Positions 10,201 through 19,557 of a DNA stretch of 24,806 nt are shown here, piece after piece. The notes beneath the pieces are model-generated. The model was not told the origin of the DNA. It worked only from the letters and a program-made list of their open reading frames with translations, and searched no databases. The DNA comes from Isoetes engelmannii (taxonomy: Eukaryota; Streptophyta; Lycopodiopsida; Isoetales; Isoetaceae), in assembly GCA_011763485.2 (NCBI GenBank), contig JAANSK020184434.1:1-24806 (forward strand). Reading direction: 5' to 3'. The translations under genes were made by a program, and so were the position numbers. Position 1 is the stretch's first letter. Each line of letters starts with the position of its first letter.

Positions 10201-13200
10201 CAGGAGCACCATGATCAGCTTCTGGCAAATTTGCCTGCTGTCTTATCTACACTCCAGGTAGAAGATCTTAAAACAACAACCTTGTTTAATAGAATTTCAT
10301 TCATTAGGAACTTTACCTCATTATGTTAATGGTCACTGCAGAATTTTAAAGAAGCATATGAAAATTTCGAGAAGGTATCTTCACTGGCATTCCTTGCAGA
10401 CCAGAAAATGGCTGCTGCAGCCAAGGCTGAAGCTAATGCAAGAGCTGTCATGTCAGAGGCTTCATCTAGCCTGGAAAATGTCCGTATGTCTTATGAACTA
10501 CAAGCTAGAGACTATTCACAAGCTAAAGGCGTGGTGGCTGAGGCAGCAAGGGACACCACACGCTGGGTGGAGAATCACACTAGAGTGCTTGATGCCTTGA
10601 GAAATGGATCTATCCCAGAAGGCCATGCAAGTGGACAGCTAGCAGGTTCTCCAGAGGCTGTATCTTTAATATCTGCAGTTCTTGCTGCAGGCGTACCACT
10701 AACAATTGTTCCTGAACCAACACAAATGCATTGCCGTGAGGTAGACAGGGAGATTTTGCAATTAAGCACTGCTCGTCATGAATCCGCAGTGCTTGCAGTG
10801 AAGGTTTTACAGGCATATTCTTTGGCATTGCAGAGGCTTTTGCCACCAAACTATGTGACAACTAGTTACGTTCATGGTTGGGCTCAGGTTTTGCAGCTCT
10901 GTGTTAGGCAGCATTCTCCTGACGCTTTTACAGCTGCAAAAAGGCAGGCAGATGAACTTCTATCCAGAGGTCGTGGTGATCATGATGAAGTTATTTTACG
11001 AGAGCATGAATCTTTACGGTTGCATATTGAAAGGCTTTTGAAGGACTTCAGGAATTTGCAGGATGATTCTAGAGAGCTTGAAGGATCAATTGACCCAGAT
11101 GCAGAAAGAAAATCCAAAGACCGGCTTATGGCAATCTTTACACGTCATCTCCAATCCATGGGTTTTTCTAAAAAAGACGATGACTCTTCTGCAGGATCTA
11201 AGCTTGATGAAAAGGATGCAGCATCCTTTGATGTGGATGAGAAACGGACTAAGGTGATAACTGTATTGCAGTCAGCAGCTGCTGCTATTTACACCGAGAT
11301 TGGGGATAAGCTGATGGTTTTACGCTGCACAGCTATTGACAAGCCACTATTTGGCGTTGGCGATGATGTAAATTTTCAGAATCAGAAATGGTGCTTTCAG
11401 GAGCTGCAAGAATTAATTGAGAGATGTGCACTGGTTTCAGGCATCTTGTCAGAAGTTCAGCAGCTTTTCTCCCAAGGACCCTCGCAACAGGTTGTGGATT
11501 ACTGGGATTCTTCTTTACAAGGAATTCACAAATGGATAACAAGCTGCCAAACTTGTGTATCAGGAGTAAAGAGTCTAATCACACAATTGGTAAATGTTGT
11601 ACTTCCAGAGACTACTAAAGCTGCCTTTTCTCGTGACCCTGCTGTTATGGAAGCTTTTGCTTCCTTGTCACAAATCCGTGGCACCATTGACACTGCATTA
11701 GAACAGGTTCTTGAAATCCAGAAACAGAAGTCAGCTTTACTAGAATTAGAGGAAACATATTATGAGAAGGTTGGAGATATTACTCGCCGCCAATCTTTGC
11801 TTGAGGAAGCGGCAGCAGGGGGCAGGGATCATTTATCATGGGAGGAGGCCGAGGAGCTTGCAACCCAAGAAGAACTTTGCCGTGAACAGTTAGAGACATT
11901 GCATAGGGCTTGGTCTCAACGAAGCGCCCAAGCTTCTGCTTTCATAAGGAAAGAAGGGAGTATAAAAGCTACCTTGGCAGCTGCTGAACAGCGTTTCGAA
12001 AGTTTAATATGCTTGGACAGGGATGATCTGCATTTGGTGAGGGGGAAAGTTATATTGGCAGCCTTTGCAAAGGTATTTTCGGCCATGGAGACTTTGGATC
12101 ACTCATTATTTTCTCTTGGAAGTGGGTTAGCAGAGATTAACCAACATCCACTTCAGCTGGATAGCTTGGCAGCTGGGTTTCCAGGTCTGGAATATATATG
12201 GCAGGCCTCACATATACTGCAAGACAAGACATTTTTTGTATGGAAAGTGGGCATTATGGATATCCTACTGGATTCGTGTGTCCGAGATGCTTCAAGCATT
12301 GATTGTTCTATCAGTCTAGAACAATCATCAAGCAATCAAAAAAAGAGGTTTGAAGGACAATTACAAACTCTTTTAGATCTTTATTTACGAGAACGTTTGA
12401 CACCACAATTCCTGGAATTAATAACAAGGGAAACATTGCTACTAAAACCAAGCTCAACAAGTGAAGTGAAGGAAGATGCTCAACAATTGAAAAAGGAGGG
12501 AGAACGTATTAGGAGGGCCATTCGGCTTCTTCATGAGTATTGTGATGTCCATGAAGCAGTGCGAGCTGCAAGAACTGCTGCTTCTACAATGAAACAACAG
12601 GCAGATGAAGTTATGCAAAGTCTTCAAGCTACCCAAATGGAGGTAGCCAGACTTGAATGGCTGCACGATTCCATATTATTGCGGCTTGAGTCTGAAGGGC
12701 TGCTTTTAGGAATGCCCAATGGACTTGCTGGTAGTAAGGCTGGATTGAGCCTGGCATGGTGGAATAGAAAACTATTGCTGGAAAATTTACAGTCAGCCGT
12801 GAAGTCAATAAGACGGGCAACAGAAGGCCTACAAGGGTTGGACGTTGCTAGCTTGTCTGCTGAAGAACAGTTAGACAGGGCAATGGCGTGGGCATGTGCA
12901 GGCTCAATCACAAGTGCTTCAGGAACTGGTCAATCAAATCGGTCTATTGGCATTCCTTCTGAATTTCATGAGCATCTTCGCCGGAGGCAACAACTTTTAT
13001 GGGCTGCAAAAGAAGAGGTTAACAATATTGTAAGGTTGTGTGTGGCAATTTTAGAGTTTGAAGCTTCTCGGGAAGGGGTTCTGGACACAGAAACAAATAG
13101 CGTGGAGCAAAATGCTTGGCAGCAAAGTTATCAAAATATAATTGCCAGACTGGAAGCTACTTGTCTTTCATTCACAAGTAAGATTCGTACCTGCATACAT

Positions 13201-15986
13201 GCCTGATTTAAGCCCTCCTTAGCTTCCTATTAACTAGTTAGAAGTAGCTTTGAAGAAGTAGAATCGTATAATATTTTGCATCAGGAGAAAGTGTGGTTGC
13301 AATTTATGTTTTTTTTTTTTTAATGTAATATAATATTAAGCTACATGTATCTCCAAGCTATTCTGCTTGTTCTATGTCACGCGAGTTTATCAAATCCATA
13401 AGGCACATGTGAAACAAAACAAAAATGAAGGCACGTGTAAGAACAAAATTTCGGGCTCTTTACTAGTACTTCCACTCACGTATGTCTTTGAGTGGCCAGC
13501 GATATCCTTATCGTTAAATAAGAATTCTTTGTGGCTTGCCATATCACTGGTTGCACCACTAAAACAATGGACAATAAAGACCAGTTTATAATACCATAGA
13601 CAGAAAGGAAATGTAAATACATTTTTTTGATGCCTTCTTGCAGCCAACGCCAATTTATTGATGAAATTCATGCTACTTGTTTCTTATCTTTTATTTCTTG
13701 CATGCTTCCATAGGTTCAGAATTAGAGTGGAAGTCTGCACAGAAAGACCTGGAAGTTACAAGCACCAACCTATCTAAGGCAACTGAGGAGCTACGTCTTG
13801 CTTCACTGGAAGCGGACTGTGCAGCAGGTGAACTCTAATTGCACATTCATATTGGTGACGCCCATTAGAGGTATGGTGCCTGAAAGTTGCTTTCTTGTAT
13901 AGGAGAATTGCAAGTGGCATCTTCTGAACTGAGACGACAGATGATTGAGGCAACCAACAGTGTGGCCACTTTTTGCAAAATGATGCGGACACATTCTGCT
14001 CTGACATCGGAAAATATCTTAATGCTAGAAGAGGTGTGTTCCATGTATGCATGTTTCGTGATCTCTTATAAAGTAGGAAATAACAACATACGTGCGCTTA
14101 TATGCCAAGCTAATACAAGTGCAACAACTGAGATGCCAAAACTGGAAGTTTATGATTTTAATTGTAGATGGCGAGTATTATGAGGATCTGTTATTTGCAT
14201 GTAAATTCTTATCTCTAGTTCATTTACAGGTTTTGGCTATCACAGACTCATCTGAGAGTGCAAATAATGTGCATATGCTAGCAAAGGAAGCAATAATGGA
14301 ACGTAAAAGGTTGGTTGCAGATATTTCAAAGGTATATTCTATGTTGAATGTTGTCCCATGCTTTGAGGTTAATATGAAAAGAAGCGAATGAGATGATGTG
14401 AGTATTGTTCCTGTAGGCGCATGCGGCAATCCTGCCTTTAGAGCCAATGCTGAATTCTGCGAAAGGTATAGTAGCCAGTCACGACGAACAATCAGATTGT
14501 GCCACGAATGCCTTCAAGCTAGGCCACAGTCAAGCATTATTGCAGTCTCTCCATATGAAGGTGAAAGATGTGATACCTATTTTAGCAGCTCGTGTACCTG
14601 GGATCATGGCTCTGGTGGACCAGCTACATTCATCATTGACACAACTTGCTCGAATTGCTAGCTTAGATGCAGGTGTTCTCCACAAGGTGATTTTTTTGAC
14701 TTCTCAAAGTATGGCAGACATGTTGTTATCACAGGCTTCACAGCTGCATATATGTTGCCTTTTTTGTCACATTTAAACGTAGTTCTTGTAGTATGGGCCA
14801 TAGGGCATATATAGTGTTTTTTACTCTTTTCTCTGAGTTGTTAGTCAAGCTAATGAATCATGTGAAAAAGAGCAATATGAAGATCTTATGCAATCATGAG
14901 CCACGCATATTCACTTGCAGTGCTTTCAGCTGGTCTTCATATTGTCGTGTTGAAAATTTTGTTTGTCTAATGCCCCTATGCCGAGGGAATCACTCTATTA
15001 GGTTTAAATTCCCTTGTAATGGGATTCTATACTTTAAGAAATTTGTCAGAGGAAAATCTTGTGTGTTCATTAAAACTCACTTGCCTGTTATTTTCTAGGC
15101 TTTTGAAGGGGCTAGTGAAAGTCAAGTCGCTAGATCACAGAGTGATGTTATAGCACCCGGCGCTGGCAAAAGGGTAGTATCCTCACATGAACAGTCTAGT
15201 TCCTTTTTCCAACCAACAGTCAAACCATTTGCGGATGATGAGGTCTGCTTTGAGGATGAGAATGACTCTTGGGTTTCACCCCCCAATAGTGACGATATGA
15301 GCTGTTATGGCTTCCATTCAGATGCTTCAACACCAGCATCCCCTAACAGTACCAGGCAGTTACTGTTATCATATGAAGATCCAGAAGGACATATTGTGGA
15401 CAGCTTGCAGAAATTTGAAGACTGGACAATCGATGGCACATCATCTTTAGAAGCACATAGCCAAGTGAGTGCTACTTCGTATGAAAAACAAGTACCAGAA
15501 ATTGCTCAGACTGGGGGGGTCATTGATAAGCAGGAAAGTGAAAGCTCTCAGGCTAATGAAAAATTGCAGAAGCCAGCTGAAACAAAGGGAGCAAGCACTC
15601 AAAGTCCATATCCATTCTTAGTGGCAGAAAATCAACTAATGTCAAAAGGTAGCTTCTTAGGCTTTTGTTCTCTTGTATCTCTCAGGCTGACTTGAAAGCA
15701 TTGAATTTATATGCAGAAAGGAATACTTATGCTGTCTCTGTCCTCAGACGTGTACGGGCCAAGCTTGAAGGCCGTGATAATGAGGGGAATAGGTAATGTG
15801 AAGGAGTTTATGCAGAATCATTTAACAGTATGCTTGTTTTCTTTAGGCAAGCGCAAGTTTCTGAACATGCTTGTTTTCTTTAGGCAAGCACAACAAGTTT
15901 CTGAACAAGTCGACAATTTGCTGCGTCAAGCAACAAGTGTCGACAATCTCTGCAACATGTATGAAGGCTGGACACCATGGATATAG
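1037..15986 (+). CDS. SMG1: SMG1, PI3K-related serine/threonine kinase of nonsense-mediated mRNA decay (15 exons)
   Basis: SMG1 phosphorylates the helicase UPF1 on ribosome-bound transcripts with premature stops and so triggers their decay, acting with SMG8 and SMG9. The exons I assembled are 1037-1290, 1430-6398, 6579-6767, 7318-7432, 7935-9018, 9097-9544, 10204-10257, 10342-13177, 13714-13827, 13903-14033, 14230-14331, 14417-14686, 15099-15648, 15717-15792 and 15884-15986. Every junction is GT-AG and every phase closes, giving 11,295 coding bases and 3,764 residues, near the family's usual size. The order is: polyQ-containing start (about residues 18-24), helical solenoid (to about 880), FAT (about 880-1840), kinase (about 2000-2350, DRHLDN at 2223-2228, HIDYN Asp at about 2242), a long C-terminal insertion (about 2370-3700) and FATC (last 33 residues). 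The ATG at 1037 is chosen because an in-frame TAA lies at 1019 and G follows the ATG. The reading frame looks intact throughout. Confidence 0.95.
1430..6398 (+). CDS. SMG1: SMG1 exon 2 (4,969 nt): HEAT-like solenoid and most of the FAT region
   Basis: One uninterrupted exon covers residues about 85-1741. The first part is leucine-rich paired helices of the HEAT/ARM type. From about residue 880 the sequence matches the SMG1 FAT region: AAWWLIQETARH, then NAYEGS, then CEEWFVRIREAL are the recognisable blocks. The exon ends at CAG|GTAAGA in phase 0. An internal exon of nearly 5 kb is very large for a plant gene whose other internal exons are mostly under 600 bases. Confidence 0.92.
6579..6767 (+). 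CDS. SMG1: SMG1 exon 3, end of FAT helices
   Basis: It has 63 codons in phase 0 at both ends, beginning EITPQLFARLSTHPEPSVRKQ after TTGCAG. The next recognisable piece, VSPWTIVYPTLVDLY, is a conserved block ahead of the kinase in SMG1 and related PIKKs. The donor is CTG|GTATGT. Confidence 0.88.
7318..7432 (+). CDS. SMG1: SMG1 exon 4, FRB-like segment
   Basis: It has 38 codons plus one base and contains SITVLWEEQWLSTLQDLHA. This corresponds to the LWxExW-type helix of the FRB region that precedes the kinase in SMG1 and mTOR. Its donor, G|GTATAA at 7433, overlaps the target duplication of the MITE in intron 4. Confidence 0.88.
7442..7852. mobile_element. MITE in SMG1 intron 4 with long terminal inverted repeats and 8-bp target duplication
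   Basis: The element is 411 bases long. Its first roughly 68 bases and the reverse complement of its last roughly 69 share blocks ATTCCAAATATACCCC, then AAGTTT, then TTCCAAAAA and AGGGTATTT, with a few mismatches. It is flanked by an identical 8-base duplication TATAAAAA at 7434-7441 and 7853-7860. No ORF of note lies inside. An 8-bp duplication fits the hAT superfamily, but the termini (GGGAAAA / TTTACCC) are not a classic hAT end, so the family is left open. Without element and duplication the intron would be 83 bases. Confidence 0.88.
7935..9018 (+). CDS. SMG1: SMG1 exon 5, FRB end and kinase N-lobe
   Basis: The exon covers residues 1843-2204. It opens with the split Asp codon and VTRRINTLTDEAARV, continues HEEWFQETYGGQLKSAI (FRB-type), and carries the N-lobe: KISFVGSDGRHYTYLLKGRE, with the ATP-contacting lysine of LLKGRED at about residue 2044, then RLDARIMQL. 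After a proline-rich loop it reaches the segment before the catalytic loop. The donor AG|GTATTC joins exon 6 to give KVKRFSGSVGVMS. Confidence 0.92.
9097..9544 (+). CDS. SMG1: SMG1 exon 6, kinase catalytic loop and activation segment
   Basis: It covers residues 2204-2353. GHILGLGDRHLDNILLDF holds the catalytic Asp and Asn (D2223, N2228 by my count). VVHIDYNVCFDKG holds the metal-binding Asp in place of DFG (about D2242). IPEIVPFRLTQTI and FIWDPLVEW follow, all standard for SMG1 kinases. No catalytic residue is missing, so the kinase should be active. Confidence 0.95.
10204..10257 (+). CDS. SMG1: SMG1 exon 7, 18-codon micro-sized exon
   Basis: It is a short exon in phase 0 at both ends, reading EHHDQLLANLPAVLSTLQ, between TGTGCAG and CAG|GTAGAA. 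It links the kinase to the C-terminal insertion. Because it is a multiple of three, skipping it would keep the frame. Confidence 0.82.
10342..13177 (+). CDS. SMG1: SMG1 exon 8 (2,836 nt), long helical C-terminal insertion
   Basis: It encodes residues 2372-3317, mostly helix and coiled-coil-prone sequence rich in Glu, Gln, Leu and Ala (for example AAAAKAEANARAVMSEASSS near the start). This is the insertion between kinase and FATC that sets SMG1 apart from other PIKKs. In studied SMG1 proteins it restrains kinase activity. The donor is ACAA|GTAAGA, phase 1. The open frame runs on to a stop at 13204-13206, but the good donor and the matching exon 9 show that the stop is intronic. Confidence 0.9.
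13714..14331 (+). CDS. SMG1: SMG1 exons 9-11, C-terminal insertion, continued
   Basis: The three small exons are 13714-13827, 13903-14033 and 14230-14331, separated by introns of 75 and 196 bases. They read SELEWKSAQKDLEV, GELQVASSELRRQM and VLAITDSSESANN at their starts, and all phases join. They are charged helical sequence typical of the late SMG1 insertion. The exons between 13714 and 14686 appear in no single long ORF, so a scan for long ORFs would miss them. Confidence 0.85.
14417..14686 (+). CDS. SMG1: SMG1 exon 12, conserved C-terminal helical block
   Basis: It has 90 codons in phase 0, starting AHAAILPLEPMLNSAKG. It contains HSQALLQSLHMKVKDV and LTQLARIASLDAGVLHK. The latter resembles the LARxASLxAGNLHK block near the end of SMG1 proteins. 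The donor is AAG|GTGATT. Confidence 0.87.
15099..15648 (+). CDS. SMG1: SMG1 exon 13, acidic serine-rich linker before FATC
   Basis: It covers residues 3523-3706. After AFEGASESQVARSQS the sequence is low-complexity, rich in Ser, Glu, Asp, Gln and Pro, and probably disordered (for example CFEDENDSWVSPPNSDD). The donor AAAAG|GTAGCT at 15649 leaves phase 1. It joins exon 14 at 15717 to make the glutamate of SKERNTYAVSV. A strong internal GTGAGT donor at 15465 is an alternative (see findings). Confidence 0.8.
15717..15986 (+). CDS. SMG1: SMG1 exons 14-15, FATC domain and stop
   Basis: Exon 14 (15717-15792) reads NTYAVSVLRRVRAKLEGRD, the block that precedes FATC in SMG1. Exon 15 (15884-15986) reads QAQQVSEQVDNLLRQATS, then VDNLCNMYEGWTPWI and TAG. 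The YEGWTPWI end matches the YEGWTAWV end of SMG1 proteins, and FATC is needed for kinase activity. The split AGG codon requires the second of two duplicated acceptors (15882-15883). Confidence 0.93.
   Translation, partial: KGILMLSLSSDVYGPSLKAVIMRGIGNVKEFMQNHLTVCLFSLGKRKFLNMLVFFRQAQQVSEQVDNLLRQATSVDNLCNMYEGWTPWI
15830..15906 (+). repeat. Tandem duplication spanning the last SMG1 3' splice site
   Basis: Unit 1 (15830-15866, 37 bases) and unit 2 (15867-15906, 40 bases) both contain ATGCTTGTTTTCTTTAGGCA, then GTTTCTGAAC. They differ by one substitution and an extra CAA in unit 2. Each carries a polypyrimidine tract and an AG followed by the start of exon 15. Confidence 0.92.
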
Positions 15987-17930
15987 CTGCTGATGGAACT
16001 TTCCCAACCACACATACTCCTCAGTGTAGATGCTTACTGACGGTTGCAGTGTCTCCAGGCCGGCAGCAAATGAACAGACAAAATTGCTGCAGTTGTTTGT
16101 GTACTGTTCATTGACAGTTTCATCGCATTTGTTGTCATACTGTTACCTTTCTGAGGTGGTTGAAAGAATCGTTGATAATGAGAGACGAAAGGAGTTCTTC
16201 ACAATGCAATTCAATTTTGACTGGAGATGTCAGCAAATGTTGTCAATAATGGAAGAAAACAGCAGTTCCATGCAGATGGTATATGGACTCACATACGACT
16301 CTCAAATTGGAAGCTAGTATGTTGCTAACTTGTGTAGTTGCAGTTCATGCATCGTCACATACAGGAAAGATGCCTGGCATGTAGCTTGGATCAGAATATT
16401 CATAGTGGCTGAAGCTCCTCCCGGAATTACAAATGAGTTAAAAAATAGAACTTTTGCGCCTAGTGAGTTGGTTATGCTCAAGCTAATATATATTTACTGT
16501 CATATAAATACACGTTTCTAATTTTTTTTCTAATTGTAGTGTGGTTGCAGAGACAGAACCTTGTACTATGCAAGCTAACGCTAACGTATGTGCAATATGA
16601 CAGCTAAAAACAGGACCCTTACCAACAAGGGTATTCAATTGTTTAATAAGTGATCATCTGACTGGATCCTCTTCATTAATACGTTGTCAATGTCATCTTC
16701 AGGCAACTGCTCAGAAGGCTTTCATTTGAAGCAAGCTTGTCCTACATCTTTATTAAACATGTGAAGGAGGAAAAGCAGGAACACATAGATGAATGCAATT
16801 CAATGGACGCAAAAGCTTCCTCGACAATCAAGGTTGCACGGATCCAAGACCAACAGTTGCCATGTTTGTTGCTTTCGTGAATTGAATGCTCAAAAGTTCA
16901 ATGAACCTCATTTCAGCTTTTCTAACATGGATATTTACAGGTTCGAAGACTTGGCTGCCTTGCTTTGACAAGTTGTTTGGGTTTGTGGCAAACACGACAT
17001 AGGATGAATGGGACTAGTAACAGATGCTTGATGTTGCCGGGTGCGTTATATTTTGAGTGTTTCTAACATACATACAATACCACAAGCATTTATGTTTATA
17101 TATGAGTAATTGGAAGAATTTCTACGGGTCCATTGTGCCAACGTTTTCTTGGTATTTGTATTGCTCGTGTTTTGTCGTAGTAGACTACTCAAACTTAATG
17201 ATTGGTCTTGTTCTATTCTATCCACCTCTGTTATACTTTATTTGGTTATTCTTGTAAACCTGGGGCTTATGGACGAAGAGAGTAGGTTTTGTATGCATGC
17301 TTTCCTAAGTCCTTGTGTTCCACATCTTGACATTGCCAATTAGGTAACAATGGAATTAGTCAAAAGCATTTGTGCCATAGATAAGAGAATAGATATGTAT
17401 GAAACAATATGCCCAATCAAGGCATTCATACGACTCATCAGATATTGCGTAAGTACTCTTGCATAGGTACTCTTGACTCTTGTATATGTATAGGCATGTA
17501 AACAAGAAGCTGCTGTACTAAAGGTTGATAAGTAATCCAATTTATGTTTTAAGTGTTGATACTTGAAGCAGGGTGTGTGTGAAAAATGTTTTTAGCCTTG
17601 TGAGATTTTTGCCTTCTCCAAGCGGATTGATCCTGTTTCAATCATAAGTTAACGCAAAGCCCTCAAAATTGTAAACTAAATGGTTTTTTAACTAATAATA
17701 CTTATATCAAAGTCAGAAGGGAATTCTAGTATTGATGCCATGGAAGTCCAATCCTTTGCTCACTCTTACCCATTGATCCTTTCGAGCCACCACCCACATA
17801 GCATATTGAATCAAAGCCTTTGCTCGCACCCACGCCACCATTTCTCTTCGATTCCTATTTTTTTTTTCCTTAGGTTCGATGTGGTTGCCTCAATCTCTTC
17901 AATAGATAGATGATAGCCACGTCTCTTTTT
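15987..17930 (+). other. SMG1 3' flank (3' UTR and A+T-rich intergenic DNA), no gene called
   Basis: No ORF over about 95 codons occurs, and none has recognisable content. The SMG1 3' UTR must start here, but I cannot place its end: there is no clear AATAAA close to the stop. A 39-codon ORF starting at 17350 (MELVKSICAIDKRID) has no support. Splice-like sites occur, so a 3' UTR intron is possible but unproven. Confidence 0.4.
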
Positions 17931-17959
17931 GGGGTTAGGATTAAGAATTACCTACTTTT

Positions 17960-18600
17960 ATTAAAGGCACATACAAGGCCTATATTTTGACCCGAACAGG
18001 GTGAGGATAGTCTTACCCTGGTTTTGGTGGTCCCGGAGGTGGAAATTCCGTCTTTTGGTATCCCCACCCATTCTCGACGGTTCGTTCGGGGGCCCTTCGT
18101 ACACCCGCATCAATCCCGGCCGTCTGTGATTTCGCCTCATCCTGGCCATCCGCTGTGATCCCGGCCTCCGATATCTCCATAAAAAATAACGGGTGATTCC
18201 CTCCTCCGGGATCAACACGCTGGTGATTCCGGAGAAGGGGATCACCATGTCCAGGCTGATAATGGCGACGTTATCGCCCTCCCCAGATACCGTCCTTCGA
18301 GATCCCCAATGCCCCGCATGCACGATACCGATCGCCGGTATCACCCCCAGACCGATATCGGGTTGCCGTTATCACCACGCGCCACTGGCGATATCGCCCT
18401 CCAAGATCACCTAGCCCTGGCCGATATCGGAGGTCCGATATCGACCATGTTGACCCCCCCCCCCAACCGGGAACAACCTCGAAAAATCTTGCCCGTCCGT
18501 GCGACGTTGAAGAATCCCGGCCGCCCAATGAGTTCCCGTCCTCCTGTATCACCCCATCTATCTCCTGGACGTACCTAAGCCGTCCACGTGTTATCATCCA
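17960..18600. repeat. G+C-rich island with GATATC-centred palindromes
   Basis: Base composition changes sharply here against the A+T-rich flanks. Perfect palindromes CCGATATCGG (18352-18361), GGCGATATCGCC (18387-18398) and CCGATATCGG (18421-18430) follow each other at about 33-36 base spacing, with further GATATC at 18170-18175 and 18437-18442. Variants such as GGTATCAC, GTTATCGCC and CTCCGGGATCA are interspersed. Open frames on both strands look like by-products of the composition. I read it as degraded repeat or transposon sequence, not a gene. Confidence 0.55.
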
Positions 18601-18847
18601 AGCGCTCAGTTTGAATTAATGCTGGACGGCGAGAAATGACCTCCTTGTCCGAACCTTGTGCACCAAGCTCCTTTGCCCTTTTTGTCTGCCTCCGAACAGA
18701 AAGGGCCACTCCACTGCCCGACTCTAGCGGTGTTGTCACTGCTGGAGCTCCCCAGCATTAGTTTAAAGTAAGAATAGTTGGAAGCGCCATTAGAAATAGT
18801 GTTTTGACTATATTTTGAGGATTATTTGACCCTTTTTCCTTGTTTTG

Positions 18848-19231
18848 CAGATGGAGGGCGACAAGCCAGTAATTCCTATAGGTTACTTGCGATCAAAAAT
18901 ACTGTTACCCTCACAAGACAAATTAGTATGTTGTTTGATGCAGGTAACGAGGACTCACTCTTCCTACTTTTTGGGTTTTGGGCGTATGAAGCACTCAAGG
19001 CAGTGTGTTATCACCAAAGGAAAATGGCTCAGTTTCATGGTTTCCTTTAAAAAGGAAGCTAAGTTTGAAAAACATAAAGTGTTTTTTAAGTTATTACGTT
19101 TTTCTCTCTTCTCTGATTTCAAATGCTGCAAGTGCAATCTCAGGCAACGAGCTGAACTAATTGAGGATGAATTCCTAGCTCATCTGGTTGATGATGACTT
19201 TCTGCAGCAGTTTTTCTGTACATGTTACTAG
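18848..19231 (+). CDS. Orphan ORF of 127 codons, possible exon or gene remnant
   Basis: ATG at 18848 opens a frame to TAG at 19229-19231. The start reads MEGDKPVIPIGYLRSKILL and the end is acidic, AELIEDEFLAHLVDDDF. The ATG sits directly after TTGTTTTGCAG, a good 3' splice site. GATGCAG|GTAACG (donor-like) and CAATCTCAG|GCAACG (acceptor-like) occur inside, so only parts may be exonic. I do not recognise the family. The middle is basic and aromatic and may be intron read through. It may be a gene fragment. Confidence 0.25.
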   Translation, partial: QMEGDKPVIPIGYLRSKILLPSQDKLVCCLMQVTRTHSSYFLGFGRMKHSRQCVITKGKWLSFMVSFKKEAKFEKHKVFFKLLRFSLFSDFKCCKCNLRQRAELIEDEFLAHLVDDDFLQQFFCTCY

Positions 19232-19557
19232 TATTTTAAGTCTGATACATTATCCTTGATCCGACATATGATATAGCACTGTATAAGACTATCTATATAT
19301 GAAAAAAATGAAAATGGAGGGCGATGTTTTTAGAAAGGAAATATATGTTCTGAGTGTTGAATCCTTTGTTTGTGCTTTCCTAACATTGGCTAACTTTAAT
19401 ATCCCGAATGGATATGTGTTCTTGATCTCTTGCTTATAAAATCTCTAATACAATGCATCCGGTTCTTGTTCCTTGGCCTTGCAACTCTACATATTTATGC
19501 ATCTTATGCGGGTAACTTATGCATCTTTGGTCTTATGCACATCCCAGAAGACGAGAT

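Noticed and set aside
13367-13671. Short ORFs in intron 8 on both strands
   Set aside because: They lie between matched splice sites, are A+T-rich with no recognisable residues, and are interrupted by a poly-T run nearby.
16030-16317. 95-codon ORF downstream of SMG1
   Set aside because: It starts in the expected 3' UTR, has no domain and no nearby promoter or splice support.
17961-18597. Overlapping ORFs on both strands in the G+C-rich island
   Set aside because: Open frames in several registers on both strands follow from G+C-rich palindromic sequence with few stops. The proteins are low-complexity in Pro, Arg and Gly.
18610-18770. Possible MITE with AATTAATGCTGG / CCAGCATTAGTTT ends
   Set aside because: The inverted ends match at only about 13 of 16 bases and no target duplication was found, which is too weak to call.
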